Source: Thermohalobaculum sp963721105
GTDB lineage: Bacteria; Pseudomonadota; Alphaproteobacteria; Rhodobacterales; Rhodobacteraceae
Length of the DNA: 64,000 nucleotides
Direction of reading: 5' to 3'
Assembly (NCBI GenBank): GCA_963721105.1
Contig: CAVRHY010000011.1
Location: 248,001-312,000 of the forward strand
This document shows positions 8,709-20,520 of this stretch, piece by piece. The position numbers were made by a program, and so were the translations under genes. Numbering within the stretch: position 1 is the first letter of the stretch; every line of letters begins with the position of its first letter. The notes beneath the pieces were generated by a model. It searched no databases, was not told the DNA's origin, and was given only the letters and a program-made list of their open reading frames with translations.

Positions 8709-9495
8709 CTACACGGCCCAGCGTGGCTTGCGCTTCTCGAAGAACGCGCTGACGCCCTCGTGGCCCTCCGGCTCCTCCCAGGCGTCGGCCAGCGCCGCGA
8801 TGGTGCGCTCGACGGTCGCCTCGTCGATCGCTGGCCCGAGACTCCGCGCCAGCCGCTTCGAGGCCGCCACCGCGCCCGGGCGCCGCCGCCAGGTAGGGCA
8901 CGACCTCGGCCTCGACCGCCGCGTCCAGCCCGTCGGCCGGCACGACGCGGGCGACCAGCCCCAGCGCGCGCGCCTCCTCGGCGTCGAAGAGCCGCGCCGA
9001 CATGAAGACGCGCCGCGCCATCCCCTCGCCCATCCGCGCCAGCACGTAAGGGCTGATCGTCGCCGGCACCAACCCCAGCCGCGTCTCGGTGAAGCCGAAG
9101 CGCGCGCCCTCGACGGCAAACGCCACGTCGCAGACCGACAGCATCCCCATGCCGCCGCCATAGGCCTGCCCGTTGATCCGCCCGATCAGCGGCTTCGGCA
9201 GCTCGTTCAGCGCGCCCAGCATCCGCGCCAGCTTGCGCGCCTCGGCGATCCGCTGCTCGCGCGTCGCGTCGAACTGCGCGCGCATCCAGCCGAGGTCGCC
9301 GCCGGCGCAGAACGACTTGCCCGCCCCGGTCAGCACGACGACGCGCACCGCGTCGTCGCCGGCCAGCGCGTCGGCCGCCGCCTGCAGCTCGGCGATCATC
9401 GCGGGCGCCAGCGCGTTGTGCTTGTCCGGCATGGCCAGCGTCAGCGTCGCGACGCCGCGCGCGTCGGTCGCCAGCGTGATCGTCTCGTAGGTCAT
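8709..9495 (-). CDS. Enoyl-CoA hydratase/isomerase family protein (one apparent frameshift)
   Basis: Crotonase-fold enzyme; near the carboxylase and HMG-CoA lyase genes it is a good candidate for the methylglutaconyl-CoA hydratase of leucine breakdown. From ATG 9495 the protein shows the CoA/oxyanion elements AGKSFCAGGDLGWM and GQAYGGGMGMLSVCD, then TETRLGLVPATISPYVLARM. After VPYLAAAPG an extra G near 8878 changes frame; the continuation AVAASKRLARSLG to FFEKRKPRWAV ends at 8709. Corrected length is 261 residues, normal for the family. It lies 154 bases downstream of HMG-CoA lyase on the same strand. Confidence 0.85.
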
Positions 9496-9649
9496 TCCTG
9501 CCCCTCGTCCATGCGCGCGGTGCGCTGAGGCGCACCTGACCGCTGCTCCCCGATTCCTCGCGGTGCGCTGAAGCGAACCCTTCTGCTGCCGGCCGGCCGC
9601 AGGGTGCGCTTCAGCGCCCCGACCGAGCGCCCCGATCGAGCCTCCCGCC

Positions 9650-10513
9650 TCAGGCCGCCGCCGCATCGCTGCGGAGCGTTCGCGCGAAGGCCGCCGCCTC
9701 GGCCAGCTTCGCGCGGTCGATGCCCGTCGCATAGCCCAGCGCCTCGACCCGCTCGACGACCTTTTCCGTGGCGACGTTCCCCCGCGCGCCCGGCGCGTAA
9801 GGGCAGCCGCCCAGCCCCCCGGCCGAGGCGTCGAAGGTGCGCACCCCCTTCTCCAGGCTGGCCGCGATGTTCTCGACCGCCCGCCCGTTCGTGTCGTGGT
9901 AGTGCCCGGCCAGCCTGTCGGCCGGCACCTCGCCCAGCACCGCGTCCAGCATGGCGGCGATGCTCTCGGGCGTGCCCGCGCCGATCGTGTCGCCCAGCGA
10001 GATCTCGTAGCAGCCGGCGTCGAACAGGATCTTCGACACCCGCGCGGTCACGGCCGGCGAGACCGGCCCGTCATAGGGGCAGGCCACCGCCACGCTGACA
10101 TATCCGCGGCACGGGATGCCGTCGCGCCGGGCCGCCGCGACGATCGGCAGCGCGCGCTCCAGCGCCTCCTCGATCCCGGCGTTGACGTTGGCGCGCGAAA
10201 ACCCCTCCGAGGCCGCGCCGAACACCGCCACCTCGTCGGCGCCGGCGTCCCGCGCGTTTTCGTAGCCCTTCATGTTCGGGCAGATGCCGGTGTAGAGCAC
10301 CCCCGGCCGCCGCCGGATGCCGGCCAGCACCTCGCGCCCGTCGGCCATCTGCGGCACCCATTTCGGGCTGACGAAGCTCGCCGTCTCGATCTTGGCGAAG
10401 CCGCACTCGGACAGCATGTCGACCAGCCTGATCTTGTCGGCGGTCGGGATCGGGCGCGCCTCGTTCTGCAGCCCGTCGCGCGGGCTCATCTCGAAGATCG
10501 TGACGTGCTCCAT
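9650..10513 (-). CDS. Hydroxymethylglutaryl-CoA lyase
   Basis: Cleaves HMG-CoA to acetoacetate and acetyl-CoA, the last step of leucine degradation. 287 residues from ATG 10513. Motifs: SPRDGLQNE near the N-terminus, FVSPKWVPQMAD, GYVSVAVACPYDG, ISLGDTIGAGTP, GHYHDTNGRA (metal-binding His-x-His) and the flexible-loop Cys in GGLGGCPYAPGARGNVATE. All are intact. It starts 2 bases after the stop of the biotin-carboxylase subunit, so the genes are translationally coupled. The longer upstream open frame is antisense noise. Confidence 0.94.
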   Translation of the reverse strand: MEHVTIFEMSPRDGLQNEARPIPTADKIRLVDMLSECGFAKIETASFVSPKWVPQMADGREVLAGIRRRPGVLYTGICPNMKGYENARDAGADEVAVFGAASEGFSRANVNAGIEEALERALPIVAAARRDGIPCRGYVSVAVACPYDGPVSPAVTARVSKILFDAGCYEISLGDTIGAGTPESIAAMLDAVLGEVPADRLAGHYHDTNGRAVENIAASLEKGVRTFDASAGGLGGCPYAPGARGNVATEKVVERVEALGYATGIDRAKLAEAAAFARTLRSDAAAA

Positions 10514-10515
10514 GG

Positions 10516-12497
<1,982 letters not shown>

Positions 12498-12802
12498 GCC
12501 GCGCCCCTGCCTCTGCCGCCCGACTGCCGTCGCTCCTCTGTCGCCGCCGCCGGCCGCCCGGTCAAGCGGTGTCGGCCGGCGCAGAAGCCACCGAAGGGTT
12601 CGGTGGCAATTGCCCCCGATCTGCGCCGACTCCCGCCAGGGCCGGGCAACTCGCCCGCCCGAAAGGGACGATTCTCTTGCAAGAGGCGCCACCGGGCCCG
12701 GCAGATCGCATTACCGACAGATTAGCGAAGGATCGTTGCCGAACGGATTGCCGAAAGGATTGCCGAACGCGCTGCGACGACCCGCGCCGGATGCTGCGAC
12801 GG
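12498..12802. other. Intergenic region, no gene seen
   Basis: Between the macro-domain gene and the carboxylase alpha gene, both on the minus strand. It contains a short 12-base tandem repeat (listed separately). No promoter stands out by eye. Confidence 0.5.
12735..12770. repeat. Three tandem 12-bp units (RTTGCCGAAMGS)
   Basis: Three adjacent units read GTTGCCGAACGG, ATTGCCGAAAGG and ATTGCCGAACGC. The repeat is outside any gene, between the macro-domain gene stop and the carboxylase start. Period 12, two mismatched positions between neighbouring units. Confidence 0.8.
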
Positions 12803-13319
12803 TCAGAGGCCCGCCAGCGCCCGCCTGTGCCGCTCGGCGCTGGCCTCGTCGAAGCAGCAGAAGACGACCCGCATCCCGGGCATCCCGGCCAGCGCCTCGT
12901 GCACCGTGCGGACCGCGATCTCGGTCGCCTGGTCCTGCGGATAGCCGTAGATGCCCTGGCTGATCGCCGGGAAGGCGACGCTCGTCAGCCCATGCCCGTC
13001 CGCGATCTCCAGCGAGCGGCGATAGCAGGACGCCAGCGCCGCCGGCTCGCCCTTGTCCCCGCCGCGCCAGCGAGGGCCCACGGCATGGATGACATGCCGC
13101 GCCGGCAGGTCCGTAACCCCTTGTGATTTTTGCGTTTCCGGTCTCGCATCCGCCCAGGGTCCGGCACTCCTCCAGCAGCGCCTTGCCGGCCGCCCGGTGG
13201 ATCGCCCCGTCGACCCCGCCACCGCCCAGCAGCGACTGGTTGGCGGCGTTGACGATGGCGTCGACCTCCAGCGTCGTGATGTCGCCCCGGTGGACGCTCA
13301 TGCGGTCGGTCACGGACAT
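12803..13319 (-). CDS. Macro-domain protein, O-acetyl-ADP-ribose deacetylase type (one apparent frameshift)
   Basis: Macro domains bind ADP-ribose and many remove O-acetyl or ADP-ribosyl groups. The N-terminal frame gives VHRGDITTLEVDAIVNAANQ and SLLGGGGVDGAIHRAAG, the diagnostic ADP-ribose-binding segments with the catalytic Asn/Asp of the MacroD/YmdB group. After NAKITRGYG an extra base near 13110 moves the reading to LPARHVIHAVGPRW, then FPAISQGIYGYP (second phosphate loop) and VVFCCFDEASAERH. Corrected length is about 171 residues, the usual size. Start ATG 13319 is chosen; ATG 13301 is possible. It is sandwiched between carboxylase subunits. Confidence 0.85.
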
Positions 13320-13789
13320 GGCACGCCTGCGCGGAGACTCCTCTGCCGCACCACGAGCGGCGTCTGCCACCATCGTATGGACGGGCGAGGCCCGCTGCAA
13401 TCATCCGGTGCGCGACGTCGCTGCCGTCGAGGTAGAGCCTCGTCAGCCGCCTGTCGTATCGATCCAGCCCGCCGAAGACCAGCCGAACCTCGTCCGCCAG
13501 CTGCAGCTCCTTGCGCAGCCTCCGAGTCGCCCGGGTCCCCAACAGCAGCTCCGAGGCGCAGCGGGGCGAGAAGACCTGGGGCGTGTCGAAACCCCAGCAG
13601 ACGGGCGCTGAACGGGCCTTCGCCGGGGCATCGGACCTTGACCGTGTCGCCATCGACCACCCGGCTGACCGTGCATCGGCCGTTAGCTGGTGCAGCCTTC
13701 CACACGGTCGTCCATTCGCGCCCGCCGACCAGCACCGCCGCAAGCACCGCCAGCAGCGCGACCTGCCGCCAGGAAGCGCGGATGCGCAT
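13310..13789 (-). CDS. Thermonuclease (staphylococcal nuclease-like) family protein, apparent frameshift
   Basis: Secreted or membrane-anchored nuclease of the SNase fold. From ATG 13789 the N-terminus MRIRASWRQVALLAVLAAVLVG is a signal or anchor segment; then CTVSRVVDGDTVKVRC carries the SNase Asp motif. After FSARLLGF an extra base near 13590 shifts to DTPQVFSPRCASE, then RRLTRLYLDGSDVAHRMI and AAGLARPYDGG, the conserved C-terminal core including the DRYDRRL Arg region. The true C-terminus is unclear: after SWCG no stop is met in that frame before the next gene, while the first frame stops at 13310. A second shift or a run-on is possible. It overlaps the macro-domain gene start. Confidence 0.7.
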   Translation of the reverse strand: MRIRASWRQVALLAVLAAVLVGGREWTTVWKAAPANGRCTVSRVVDGDTVKVRCPGEGPFSARLLGFRHAPGLLAPLRLGAAVGDPGDSEAAQGAAAGGRGSAGLRRAGSIRQAADEALPRRQRRRAPDDCSGPRPSIRWWQTPLVVRQRSLRAGVPCP

Positions 13790-13994
13790 GCCCAGTCGGC
13801 GGCGCTCCGGCTGCCGGGCGGATGAACGGGTCGAACGCCGGTGATCGTCGAGGTGGACGACGCGTCCCCGGTGGCGGACGGCATGCTTTCCAGCGGGGTG
13901 GAACATGGCCACAACGTCGGACAGCAGGTGCCAAGCACATGGAAAGAAACATGCTTACCAGCGGCAGCGCCCGGCGGGCGCCGCCGAGCCGATG

Positions 13995-15605
13995 CTACAT
14001 CCGAAAGACGCCAAAGCGCGGCTCCGGGATCGGCGCGTTCAGCGCGGCCGAGCAGGCTCAGCCCCAGAACGTCGCGCGTCTTGCGCGGGTCGACCACCCC
14101 GTCGTCCCAGAGCCGCGCCGAGGCGTAGAGGCAGTGCGACTGGCGGTCGAACTGCTCGATGATCGGCTGCTTGATGGCGCGCTCCTCCTCCTCGGTGAAG
14201 GTGCCGCCCGACCGCTCGACGGCCTCCTTGCGCACCGTCGCCAGCACGCCGGCCGCCTGCTCGCCGCCCATGATCGAGATGCGCGCGTTCGGCCACGACC
14301 ACAGGAAGCGCGGGCCAAAGCCGCGCCCGCACATGCCGTAGTTGCCGGCGCCGAAGCTGCCGCCGATCATCATCGTCACCTTCGGCACCTGCGCGCAGCT
14401 GACCGCGTGCACCATCTTCGCGCCGTGCTTGGCGATGCCCTCGGCCTCGTATTTCCGGCCGACCATGTAGCCGGTGATATTCTGCAGGAAAACCAACGGG
14501 ATACGCCGTTGGCAGCAGAGCTCGATGAAGTGCGCGGCCTTCAGCGAGCTCTCGGAGATAGAGCACGCCGTTGTTGCCCAGGATCCCGCAGGGGATGCCG
14601 TGGATGTGGGCGAAGCCGGTCACCAGCGTCGCGCCGTAGCGCGCCTTGAACTCGTCGAAGCGCGAGCCGTCGACGACGCGCGCGATCACCTCGCGCACGT
14701 CGTAGGGCTTGCGCCAGTCGACCGGCACGACGCCCAGGATCTCGTCCGGGTCCAGCGCCGGCGGCTCCGAGGACTGCAACTGCACGTCGACCCGCTTTTC
14801 CCGGTTCAGGTTGGCGACGATCCGCCGCGTCAGCGCCAGCGCGTGCCGGTCGTCGGTCGCCAGGTGGTCGACCACGCCCGGACAGCCGCGAGTGCACGTC
14901 GCCGCCGCCCAGCTCCTCGGCCGAGACGATCTCGCCGACCGCCGCCTTGACCAGCGGCGGCCCGGCCAGGAAGATCGTGCCCTGCTCCTTCACGATGATC
15001 GACTCGTCGCACATGGCCGGCACGTAGGCGCCGCCCGCGGTGCACGATCCCATGACGACGGCGATCTGCGGGATGCCGGCCGCCGACATGCGCGACTGGT
15101 TGAAGAACTCGCGCCCGAAATGCTCCTTGTCGGGAAAGATCTCGTCCTGCTGGGGCAGGTTTCCTCCCCCGGAATCAACGAGATAGATGCAGGGCAGCCG
15201 GTTCTCCATGCCCACTTCCTGGGCGCGGAGATGCTTCTTCACCGTCATCGGATAGTAGGTGCCGCCCTTCACGGTGGCGTCGTTGCAGACGATGACGCAT
15301 TCGCGCCCGCTGACCCGGCCGACGCCGGTGATGATGCCGGCGCCCGGCGCCGCGCCGTCATACATGTCGTGCGCCGCGACGGCGCCGAGTTCCAGAAAGG
15401 GCGTGCCGGGGTCGAGCAACTCCTCGACGCGGTCGCGCGGCAGCAGCTTGCCGCGCGAGACGTGGCGGGCGCGGGCGCGCTCGCCGCCGCCGGCCCGGGC
15501 GGTCGCGACCGCCGCCGCGACCTCGTCCAGCGCGGCGGACATGGCGGCGCGGTTCTCGGTGAATTCGGGGCTGCGGGTCGAGACCTGCGAGGCGAGGACG
15601 CTCAT
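13995..15605 (-). CDS. mccB: Acyl-CoA (methylcrotonyl-CoA type) carboxylase, carboxyltransferase subunit (three apparent frameshifts)
   Basis: Crotonase-fold carboxyltransferase that moves the carboxyl group from biotin to 3-methylcrotonyl-CoA. From ATG 15605: RGKLLPRDRVEELLDPGTPF, YLVDSGGGNLPQQDEIFPD, and GSCTAGGAYVPAMCDE (acyl-CoA site). An extra base near 14877 leads to VVDHLATDDRHAL and GIPCGILGNNGVL. One near 14561 leads to ISESSLKAAHFIELC and NYGMCGRGFGPRFLW (biotin side), FGAGNYG and MGGEQAAGVL. One near 14052 leads to SAALNAPIPEPRFGVFRM and the TAG at 13995. The three insertions add to one codon; corrected length is 535 residues, exactly the usual MccB/LiuB size. Confidence 0.9.
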
Positions 15606-15853
15606 TCCGATGTCTCCGCTGACCGGGAGCGACCCTCCTACCATCTCGGCGCGGCGATTTAAGGAAGCGAGCGCCCGGACCGGCACCCGGGCCGGCCCGC
15701 TCGCCGGGCCTGTGCAGCCCCGGCCGCCGCCCTGTAAAGATGCACGCGCACCGGGCGGCCGGGCGATTCGGCGGCCGCCGGGTCAGCGCCGTGGCCCGTG
15801 CGGAGGGCGTCAAAAAGCGCCCACGGGGGCAGGGAACCAAGCAGGAGACACGC

Positions 15854-16783
15854 ATGACCATCAGACCGCCGGCCTTCGCCGCGCAGGGCCGCTTCTGGCG
15901 CGGCAACCTGCACACGCACTCGACGCTCTCGGACGGCGTGCTCGAGCCCGGCGAGGTCTGCCGGCGCTATGCCGACGAGGGCTATGACTTCATCTGCCTG
16001 TCGGACCATCTGGTCGGGCGCTACGACTACCCGATCGCCGACACGACGCCGTTCCGCAACAACAGCTTCACGACCGTGCTGGGCGCCGAGGTGCACACCG
16101 GCAAGATGGCGAACGGCGAGATCTGGCACATCCTCGCCGTCGGCCTGCCACCGGATTTCGAGCGCCCCGACGCGCCCGACTTCAACGGCGAGACGGCGCG
16201 CGAGGACGCCGCCGCGCTGGCGGCGCGCTGCGCCGCCGCGGGCGCCTTCGTCGCCATCGCGCACCCGGAATGGAACGGCATGACGGCGGCCGACGCACGC
16301 TGCATCGATGCGGCGCACGCCGTCGAGATCTACAACCACGGCTGCGAAATCGAATGCGCCCGCGGTTATGGCACGGCGATCCTGGACCAGCTGCTGGCCG
16401 ACGGCCGGCGGCTGAGCGCCTGCGCGACCGACGACGCGCATTTCGCCGGCCCCGACCATTTCGGCGGCTGGGTCATGGTCAAGGCGCCCGAGCTCGACCC
16501 GGCGGCGCTGGTCAGGGCGCTCAAGGCTGGCGAGTACTACTCCAGCCAGGGGCCGCGGCTGCACGATCTCCGCGTCGAGGGCGACGAGATCGTCGTCGAG
16601 TGCTCGCCGGTCGACCGCGTGCTGGCGGTCGGCGCCAGGGCGGCGGCGACGCAGCGCTACGGCAGCGGCATGATGCAGGCCCGCCTGCCGCTGGAGAAGT
16701 TCCGGACCGGCGGCTGGGTTCGGATCACGGTCGTCGACCGGCACGGCCGCTACGCCTGGGCGAACCCGGTCTGGCTGGACTAG
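15854..16783 (+). CDS. PHP-domain metal-dependent hydrolase
   Basis: 309-residue protein with the polymerase and histidinol phosphatase (PHP) fold. Metal ligands are visible in order: NLHTHSTLSDG (His20 and His22), CLSDH, GAEVHTG, IAHPEWNG, EIYNHGCE and ATDDAHFAG. PHP proteins of this stand-alone type are phosphoesterases with two or three metal ions; the physiological substrate is not deducible. ATG 15854 follows GCAGGAGACACGC, a good ribosome-binding site. It is divergent from the carboxylase beta subunit, sharing about 250 bases. No signal peptide, so cytosolic. Confidence 0.85.
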   Translation: MTIRPPAFAAQGRFWRGNLHTHSTLSDGVLEPGEVCRRYADEGYDFICLSDHLVGRYDYPIADTTPFRNNSFTTVLGAEVHTGKMANGEIWHILAVGLPPDFERPDAPDFNGETAREDAAALAARCAAAGAFVAIAHPEWNGMTAADARCIDAAHAVEIYNHGCEIECARGYGTAILDQLLADGRRLSACATDDAHFAGPDHFGGWVMVKAPELDPAALVRALKAGEYYSSQGPRLHDLRVEGDEIVVECSPVDRVLAVGARAAATQRYGSGMMQARLPLEKFRTGGWVRITVVDRHGRYAWANPVWLD

Positions 16784-16823
16784 AGCGGAGTCCGGTCTGG
16801 TTGATCCAATTTCCCCGGTGATC

Positions 16824-16889
16824 GTCATCCCCGCGAAGGCGGGGATCTGATCGAGATCCCGAGAGATTTCCCGCTTCCGCGGGAATGAC
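16824..16889. repeat. REP-like palindrome pair, second copy
   Basis: GTCATCCCCGCGAAGGCGGG begins the first palindrome (16824-16847) and TTTCCCGCTTCCGCGGGAAT the second (ending TGAC at 16889). The layout, spacing and GTCAT...ATGAC borders match the unit at 8564-8624. It sits between the PHP gene and the convergent DUF2125 gene. Confidence 0.75.
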
Positions 16890-16959
16890 GGCTGGACCCT
16901 TGCGGCGAGATGCGGCTGGCGCCGTCCGCGCCCGGCGTCTCGCGCCAGGCGCCGCGGCG

Positions 16960-18488
16960 TCAGCGCACGGGCTTGCCGTTCACCAGCGGGCCGTTCTGGG
17001 TCAAGGCGATCTTGGCTGCCCAGGCATCCTCGCCCTCGGCCGGTTGCAGGTAGACGGACATGATCGCCTCGGCGGTCGTCACCATCTCGGGCGTCAGCAC
17101 GCCGGCGCGGCCCAGCGCGCGGACCAGCGCCTGCAGCCCGGTGAAGGTGACGTAGACCTGGCCGAGCGGCACGCCGATCGGCTGCAGGATGTCGACCTCG
17201 CCCTTGGCCCTGGCGGTCGCGCCCGCCGCGCTCGCCGAGAGCTCGCGGAACGTCAGGTGCGAGATCTCGAACGGCGGCGACTCGCCGGGCCGGAGCTGGT
17301 CGATGCGCTTGGTCACGCGCGCCGTGCCGGTCAGGTCGACCAGCAGCGAGGCCGGGTCGCGAGGCAGCGCGCCGCCGGGGTCGACCTGCGCCCAGACGCG
17401 ATCGTCCGCCGTGACGTCCTGCAGGGCCAGGTGGATGGCCATCTCGTCAGGCTTTTCCGAGGGCGCCATCGGCATCGCGTAGGTCGCCTTCGCCAGCGCC
17501 ACCGACAGCAGGCCCTGCACCGGCAGGGCCGGGTCCGGCGAGGTCAGGTTCCAGGTGTTGCCGCGCGTCTCGCCCGCCAGTTCCATGCGGCCGCTGGTCA
17601 GCGTCGCGGTGCCGGCCACGGAGTTCGGCCTTCCAGTCCAGCGTGCCGGGGGACCCGCCGGTGCTGACGACGTGGACCTCGGCCGCGCCCGTCTTCAGCG
17701 AGGCGTCGGCCTGGCCCGGCGCGCCGGCATAGACCATCTCGGCCAGAGCCTCGGGCGAGCCGACCGTGGACGAGCCCTCGACGGTGACGTCGCGCAGGCT
17801 GGCGGTCGCGGTCGAGGGCGGGCCGTCGGGCTCGACCACCGCGGCTTCGGTGCCGACCCGCGCCGCCTGCATGCGGTAGCGCGAGCCCGGCGTGTCGGGG
17901 GTCGTTGTGGCGGCGAGCTTCTCGATCGTCTGCGTGACCGTCCGGCCGACATCCGGCTCATCGACGGTCCAGGCCAGCCGGTCGGCCGTGACCTCGACGG
18001 CGCCGTCGGCCGACAGCGCCAGGACAAGATCCTTTGCCTGCCCGGTCGTCGCCAGGACGGCGGGCCGCGCAGCCGGGGTGTCGGCGGGGGTTCCGGCGGG
18101 GGCGGCGGGGGCGCCCGGCGTGGCAGGGGTGGCGGGCGCCGCGGGCGCGGTGGCGGCCTGCACCGGCAGGTCGAGCGCGAAGCTTTCGGGAAATCGGATG
18201 ACGAGGCGGTCGGTGCCGTGCCGTCTCGGCCAGCGCCCAGGGCAGGCGCAGCGCCAGGCTGCCGGCGGTGTCGGTCGCCGTCAGCCCGGTCAGCCGCACG
18301 GTGTAGCCGAACGGGAAGCCGCCGATCTCGCGCCCGTCCCAGGCGACGTCCCACCCCTGCTGCCGAAGCCGCGCGACGCCGGCGTCGAGCGCCCGGTCGA
18401 CCTGGCCGCGGCCCTGCCACCAGAACAGGCTCCAGCCGGCCGCGAGCAGCACCAGCACGGCCGCGCCGACCGCCACGTAACGTTTCAT
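16960..18488 (-). CDS. DUF2125 domain-containing protein (two apparent frameshifts)
   Basis: Alphaproteobacterial DUF2125 proteins are anchored in the inner membrane and of unknown function. The N-terminus from ATG 18488 is KRYVAVGAAVLVLLAAGWSL, one membrane segment, then RLRQQGWDVAWDGREIGGFP with the family's GFPF signature. An extra base near 18220 moves to the frame with SFALDLPVQAATAP, a Pro/Ala-rich linker and DLVLALSADGAVEVTADRL. One near 17621 moves to VAGTATLTSGRMELAGETRG and the C-terminus NGPLVNGKPVR, stop at 16960. Corrected length is 508 residues. Downstream of acpS on the same strand. Confidence 0.75.
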
Positions 18489-18629
18489 TCGAGCCTGTCC
18501 CCCGTGCCACGGCTGCGCCGGTCTCGGCGGCCGCCGCGCCGCACCATGCCGGCCGCGCTGGCCTCCATCAAGCGCCGTCGCAGCGCGCGCGGGGCGGCGC
18601 GTCGGCGCAGGGGGCGCTCGCCCCGGCGC

Positions 18630-19055
18630 TCATCCGCCGGCGAGGCTGTCGGAAGGGTCGGCCGGGACCGCCTCGATGATGACGAAGGCCTGGGCGTAGG
18701 GGTCGTCGTCGGTCAGCGTCACGTGGATGCGCGCCTGCATGCCGGGCGGGATCAGCCGGCCGAGGCGTGTCGCGGCGCCGCCGGTCAGCGACATCGTCGG
18801 CTGGCCGGTCGGCAGGTTGACGACGCCCATCTCGCGCCAGGCGACGCCCATGCGCAGCCCCGTGCCGAGCGCCTTGGAGCACGCCTCCTTCGCCGCCCAG
18901 CGCTTGGCGTAGGAGGCGGCGCGCTGCCGGCGGCGGTCGGATTTCGCCTGCTCGACCTCGGTGAAGCAGCGCTGGACGAAGCGGTCGCCGAAGCGCTCGA
19001 GCGTTTTCGCCAGCCGGCGGATGTCGGTCAGGTCCGAGCCGATGCCGACGATCAT
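18630..19055 (-). CDS. acpS: Holo-[acyl-carrier-protein] synthase
   Basis: Transfers 4'-phosphopantetheine from CoA to Ser of acyl carrier protein. 141 residues from ATG 19055, beginning MIVGIGSDLTDIRRLAKTLE, whose Asp is a metal ligand. RFVQRCFTEVEQ and RWAAKEACSKALGTGLR (metal Glu and catalytic Lys) follow in the correct order, and MQARIHVTLTDDDPYAQAF ends the fold. No family motif is missing. The frame stays open upstream, but the ATG chosen matches the family start exactly. Often neighbours pdxJ or lepB; here it lies between a DUF2125 gene and a HIT gene. Confidence 0.94.
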   Translation of the reverse strand: MIVGIGSDLTDIRRLAKTLERFGDRFVQRCFTEVEQAKSDRRRQRAASYAKRWAAKEACSKALGTGLRMGVAWREMGVVNLPTGQPTMSLTGGAATRLGRLIPPGMQARIHVTLTDDDPYAQAFVIIEAVPADPSDSLAGG

Positions 19056-19140
19056 CGGGCGCGCCGGGCCAGCGGGGCGCGGAACGGGTGCGGCGACGGG
19101 GCGGGCGGGCCGCCCGCCCGGCCGAGGAACGGCGTCCGCA

Positions 19141-19527
19141 TCACGCCTCGGCCCGGGCGAGCATGCGGCCCAGCACGCGCCCGCCGAGGACGTGCAGGTG
19201 GAAATGCGGTACCTCCTGCACGCCGTGCACGCCGGCGTTCGAGATCGTGCGGAAGCCCTGGCCGTCCGCCTCGGCCGACACGGCGGTCTCGCGGCAGACA
19301 CGGCCGACGGCGCGGGTGAAGTCCAGGATTTCGGCGTCGCTCGCCGCGCTGGCGAAATGCGCCTGGTCGACATAGCGGCCCTTGGGGATCACCAGCACAT
19401 GCACGGGCGCCTGCGGCCGGACGTCACGGAAGGCCAGCGTGTGCTCGGTCTCGAGGACCGTGTCGTTCGGGATCTCGCCGCGCAGGATCCTGGCGAACAC
19501 GTTCTGGTCGTCGTAGGGCTGGCTCAT
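19141..19527 (-). CDS. HIT-family (histidine triad) nucleotide-binding protein
   Basis: 128-residue HINT-type protein, likely a purine nucleoside phosphoramidase. The NVFARILRGEIPNDTV opening, FRDVRPQAPVHVLVIPKG and the histidine triad VPHFHLHVLGGR near the C-terminus are all present; the central His of HFHLH is the nucleophile. Length is typical. ATG 19527 is preceded by GGGAG. It lies 85 bases upstream of acpS on the same strand. Confidence 0.93.
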   Translation of the reverse strand: MSQPYDDQNVFARILRGEIPNDTVLETEHTLAFRDVRPQAPVHVLVIPKGRYVDQAHFASAASDAEILDFTRAVGRVCRETAVSAEADGQGFRTISNAGVHGVQEVPHFHLHVLGGRVLGRMLARAEA

Positions 19528-19680
19528 GGGAACTCCCGCATCGATATCTGCGCTCGGCGCCGGTCTCCGGCGTCGCGGCGCCGTTGTCAATGCGGCTGCC
19601 GCCCGGCCGGCGGGCCGGGATCGGGGCCGGGCCGGCGCGGCGGGCTTCACGTCGTCGCCGCGCGGGGCTATCAGCGGCGG

Positions 19681-20520
19681 ATGAGCGGCCGTACCGTCCA
19701 CTTTCTGCTGCACGTGCCGAAATGCGCCGGCACGACGGTCGAGGCCCATTTCCGCACGCACCTGGGCGAGGTGCAGCAGGGTGGGGCGTTCATGATCGCG
19801 CCGCGCTGGGAGAGCCCGCTGCGCAACCTTGTCGGCAACCGCTATCCCGGGCTGGCGCCCGAACGGCTGGCCGGCGTCCGCGCGGTGTCGGGGCATTCGC
19901 TGAGCCGGTCGATGGCGGCGCTCTTCCCCGGCGCGAGCCTGCGCGAGTCGGTGCTGCTGCGCGAGCCGCTCGGCTACCTGCTGTCCTTCTACAACTATCA
20001 CTGGACGCGGTTCGACGAGGGCTGGGGCGCGCGGCCGCCGGCCTTCGGGACCTGGTACCGGGCGCAGCGGCGCAACCCGGTCTCACGCTTCCTGCTGAAC
20101 CGCTATTTCGAGCAGGGGGTGCCGGCGCTCTATAGGCTGTCCTCGGCGGGCCGGCTGGCCTGGCTGGAGGCGCGGCTGGCGCGGTTCCACTTTGTCGGCA
20201 GCCACGAGCGGGCCGACGAGATGATCGCCGGGATCAGCCGCGAGCTGGGCGTGCCGGAGGCGGTGGAGCACCGGAACGTCACGCCGGCGCGGCGGCTGAG
20301 GCCGGGCGACCTGCCGTCCGGGCTGGCGGCGCGGATCGCGGCGGAGAACGCGCTGGACCAGACGTTGTGGGAGCGGTGGCGGGATCGCGGTTGGGCCGGG
20401 GCGCCGTGGGAGGGGGCGGTTCGGGGGCCGGCGGCGGCGCCGCCGCTGCCGCGGGCCGACCAGCCGCGCTATGTGGCCGGGGATATCGGCTCGGGCATCC
20501 TGAAGAAGCTCATCCGCTGA
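19681..20520 (+). CDS. Sulfotransferase-like family protein
   Basis: 279-residue soluble protein whose N-terminus FLLHVPKCAGTTVEAHFRTH is the 5'-phosphosulfate-binding loop of PAPS-dependent sulfotransferases of the carbohydrate/heparan type. LREPLGYLLSFYNYHWTRFD matches the second (3'-phosphate) segment with its Arg-Glu-Pro and downstream Ser. RFHFVGSHERADEMIAGISR is the usual C-terminal element. The acceptor, perhaps a cell-surface glycan or lipid, is unknown. Divergent from the HIT gene and convergent with the ABC ATPase, overlapping that gene's stop by 11 bases. Confidence 0.75.
   Translation: MSGRTVHFLLHVPKCAGTTVEAHFRTHLGEVQQGGAFMIAPRWESPLRNLVGNRYPGLAPERLAGVRAVSGHSLSRSMAALFPGASLRESVLLREPLGYLLSFYNYHWTRFDEGWGARPPAFGTWYRAQRRNPVSRFLLNRYFEQGVPALYRLSSAGRLAWLEARLARFHFVGSHERADEMIAGISRELGVPEAVEHRNVTPARRLRPGDLPSGLAARIAAENALDQTLWERWRDRGWAGAPWEGAVRGPAAAPPLPRADQPRYVAGDIGSGILKKLIR

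Noticed and set aside
12985..13345. Extension of the nuclease into the macro gene as a fusion protein
   Set aside because: The continuation is the antisense-like third frame of the macro domain with no motif; more likely a missing stop due to a further shift.
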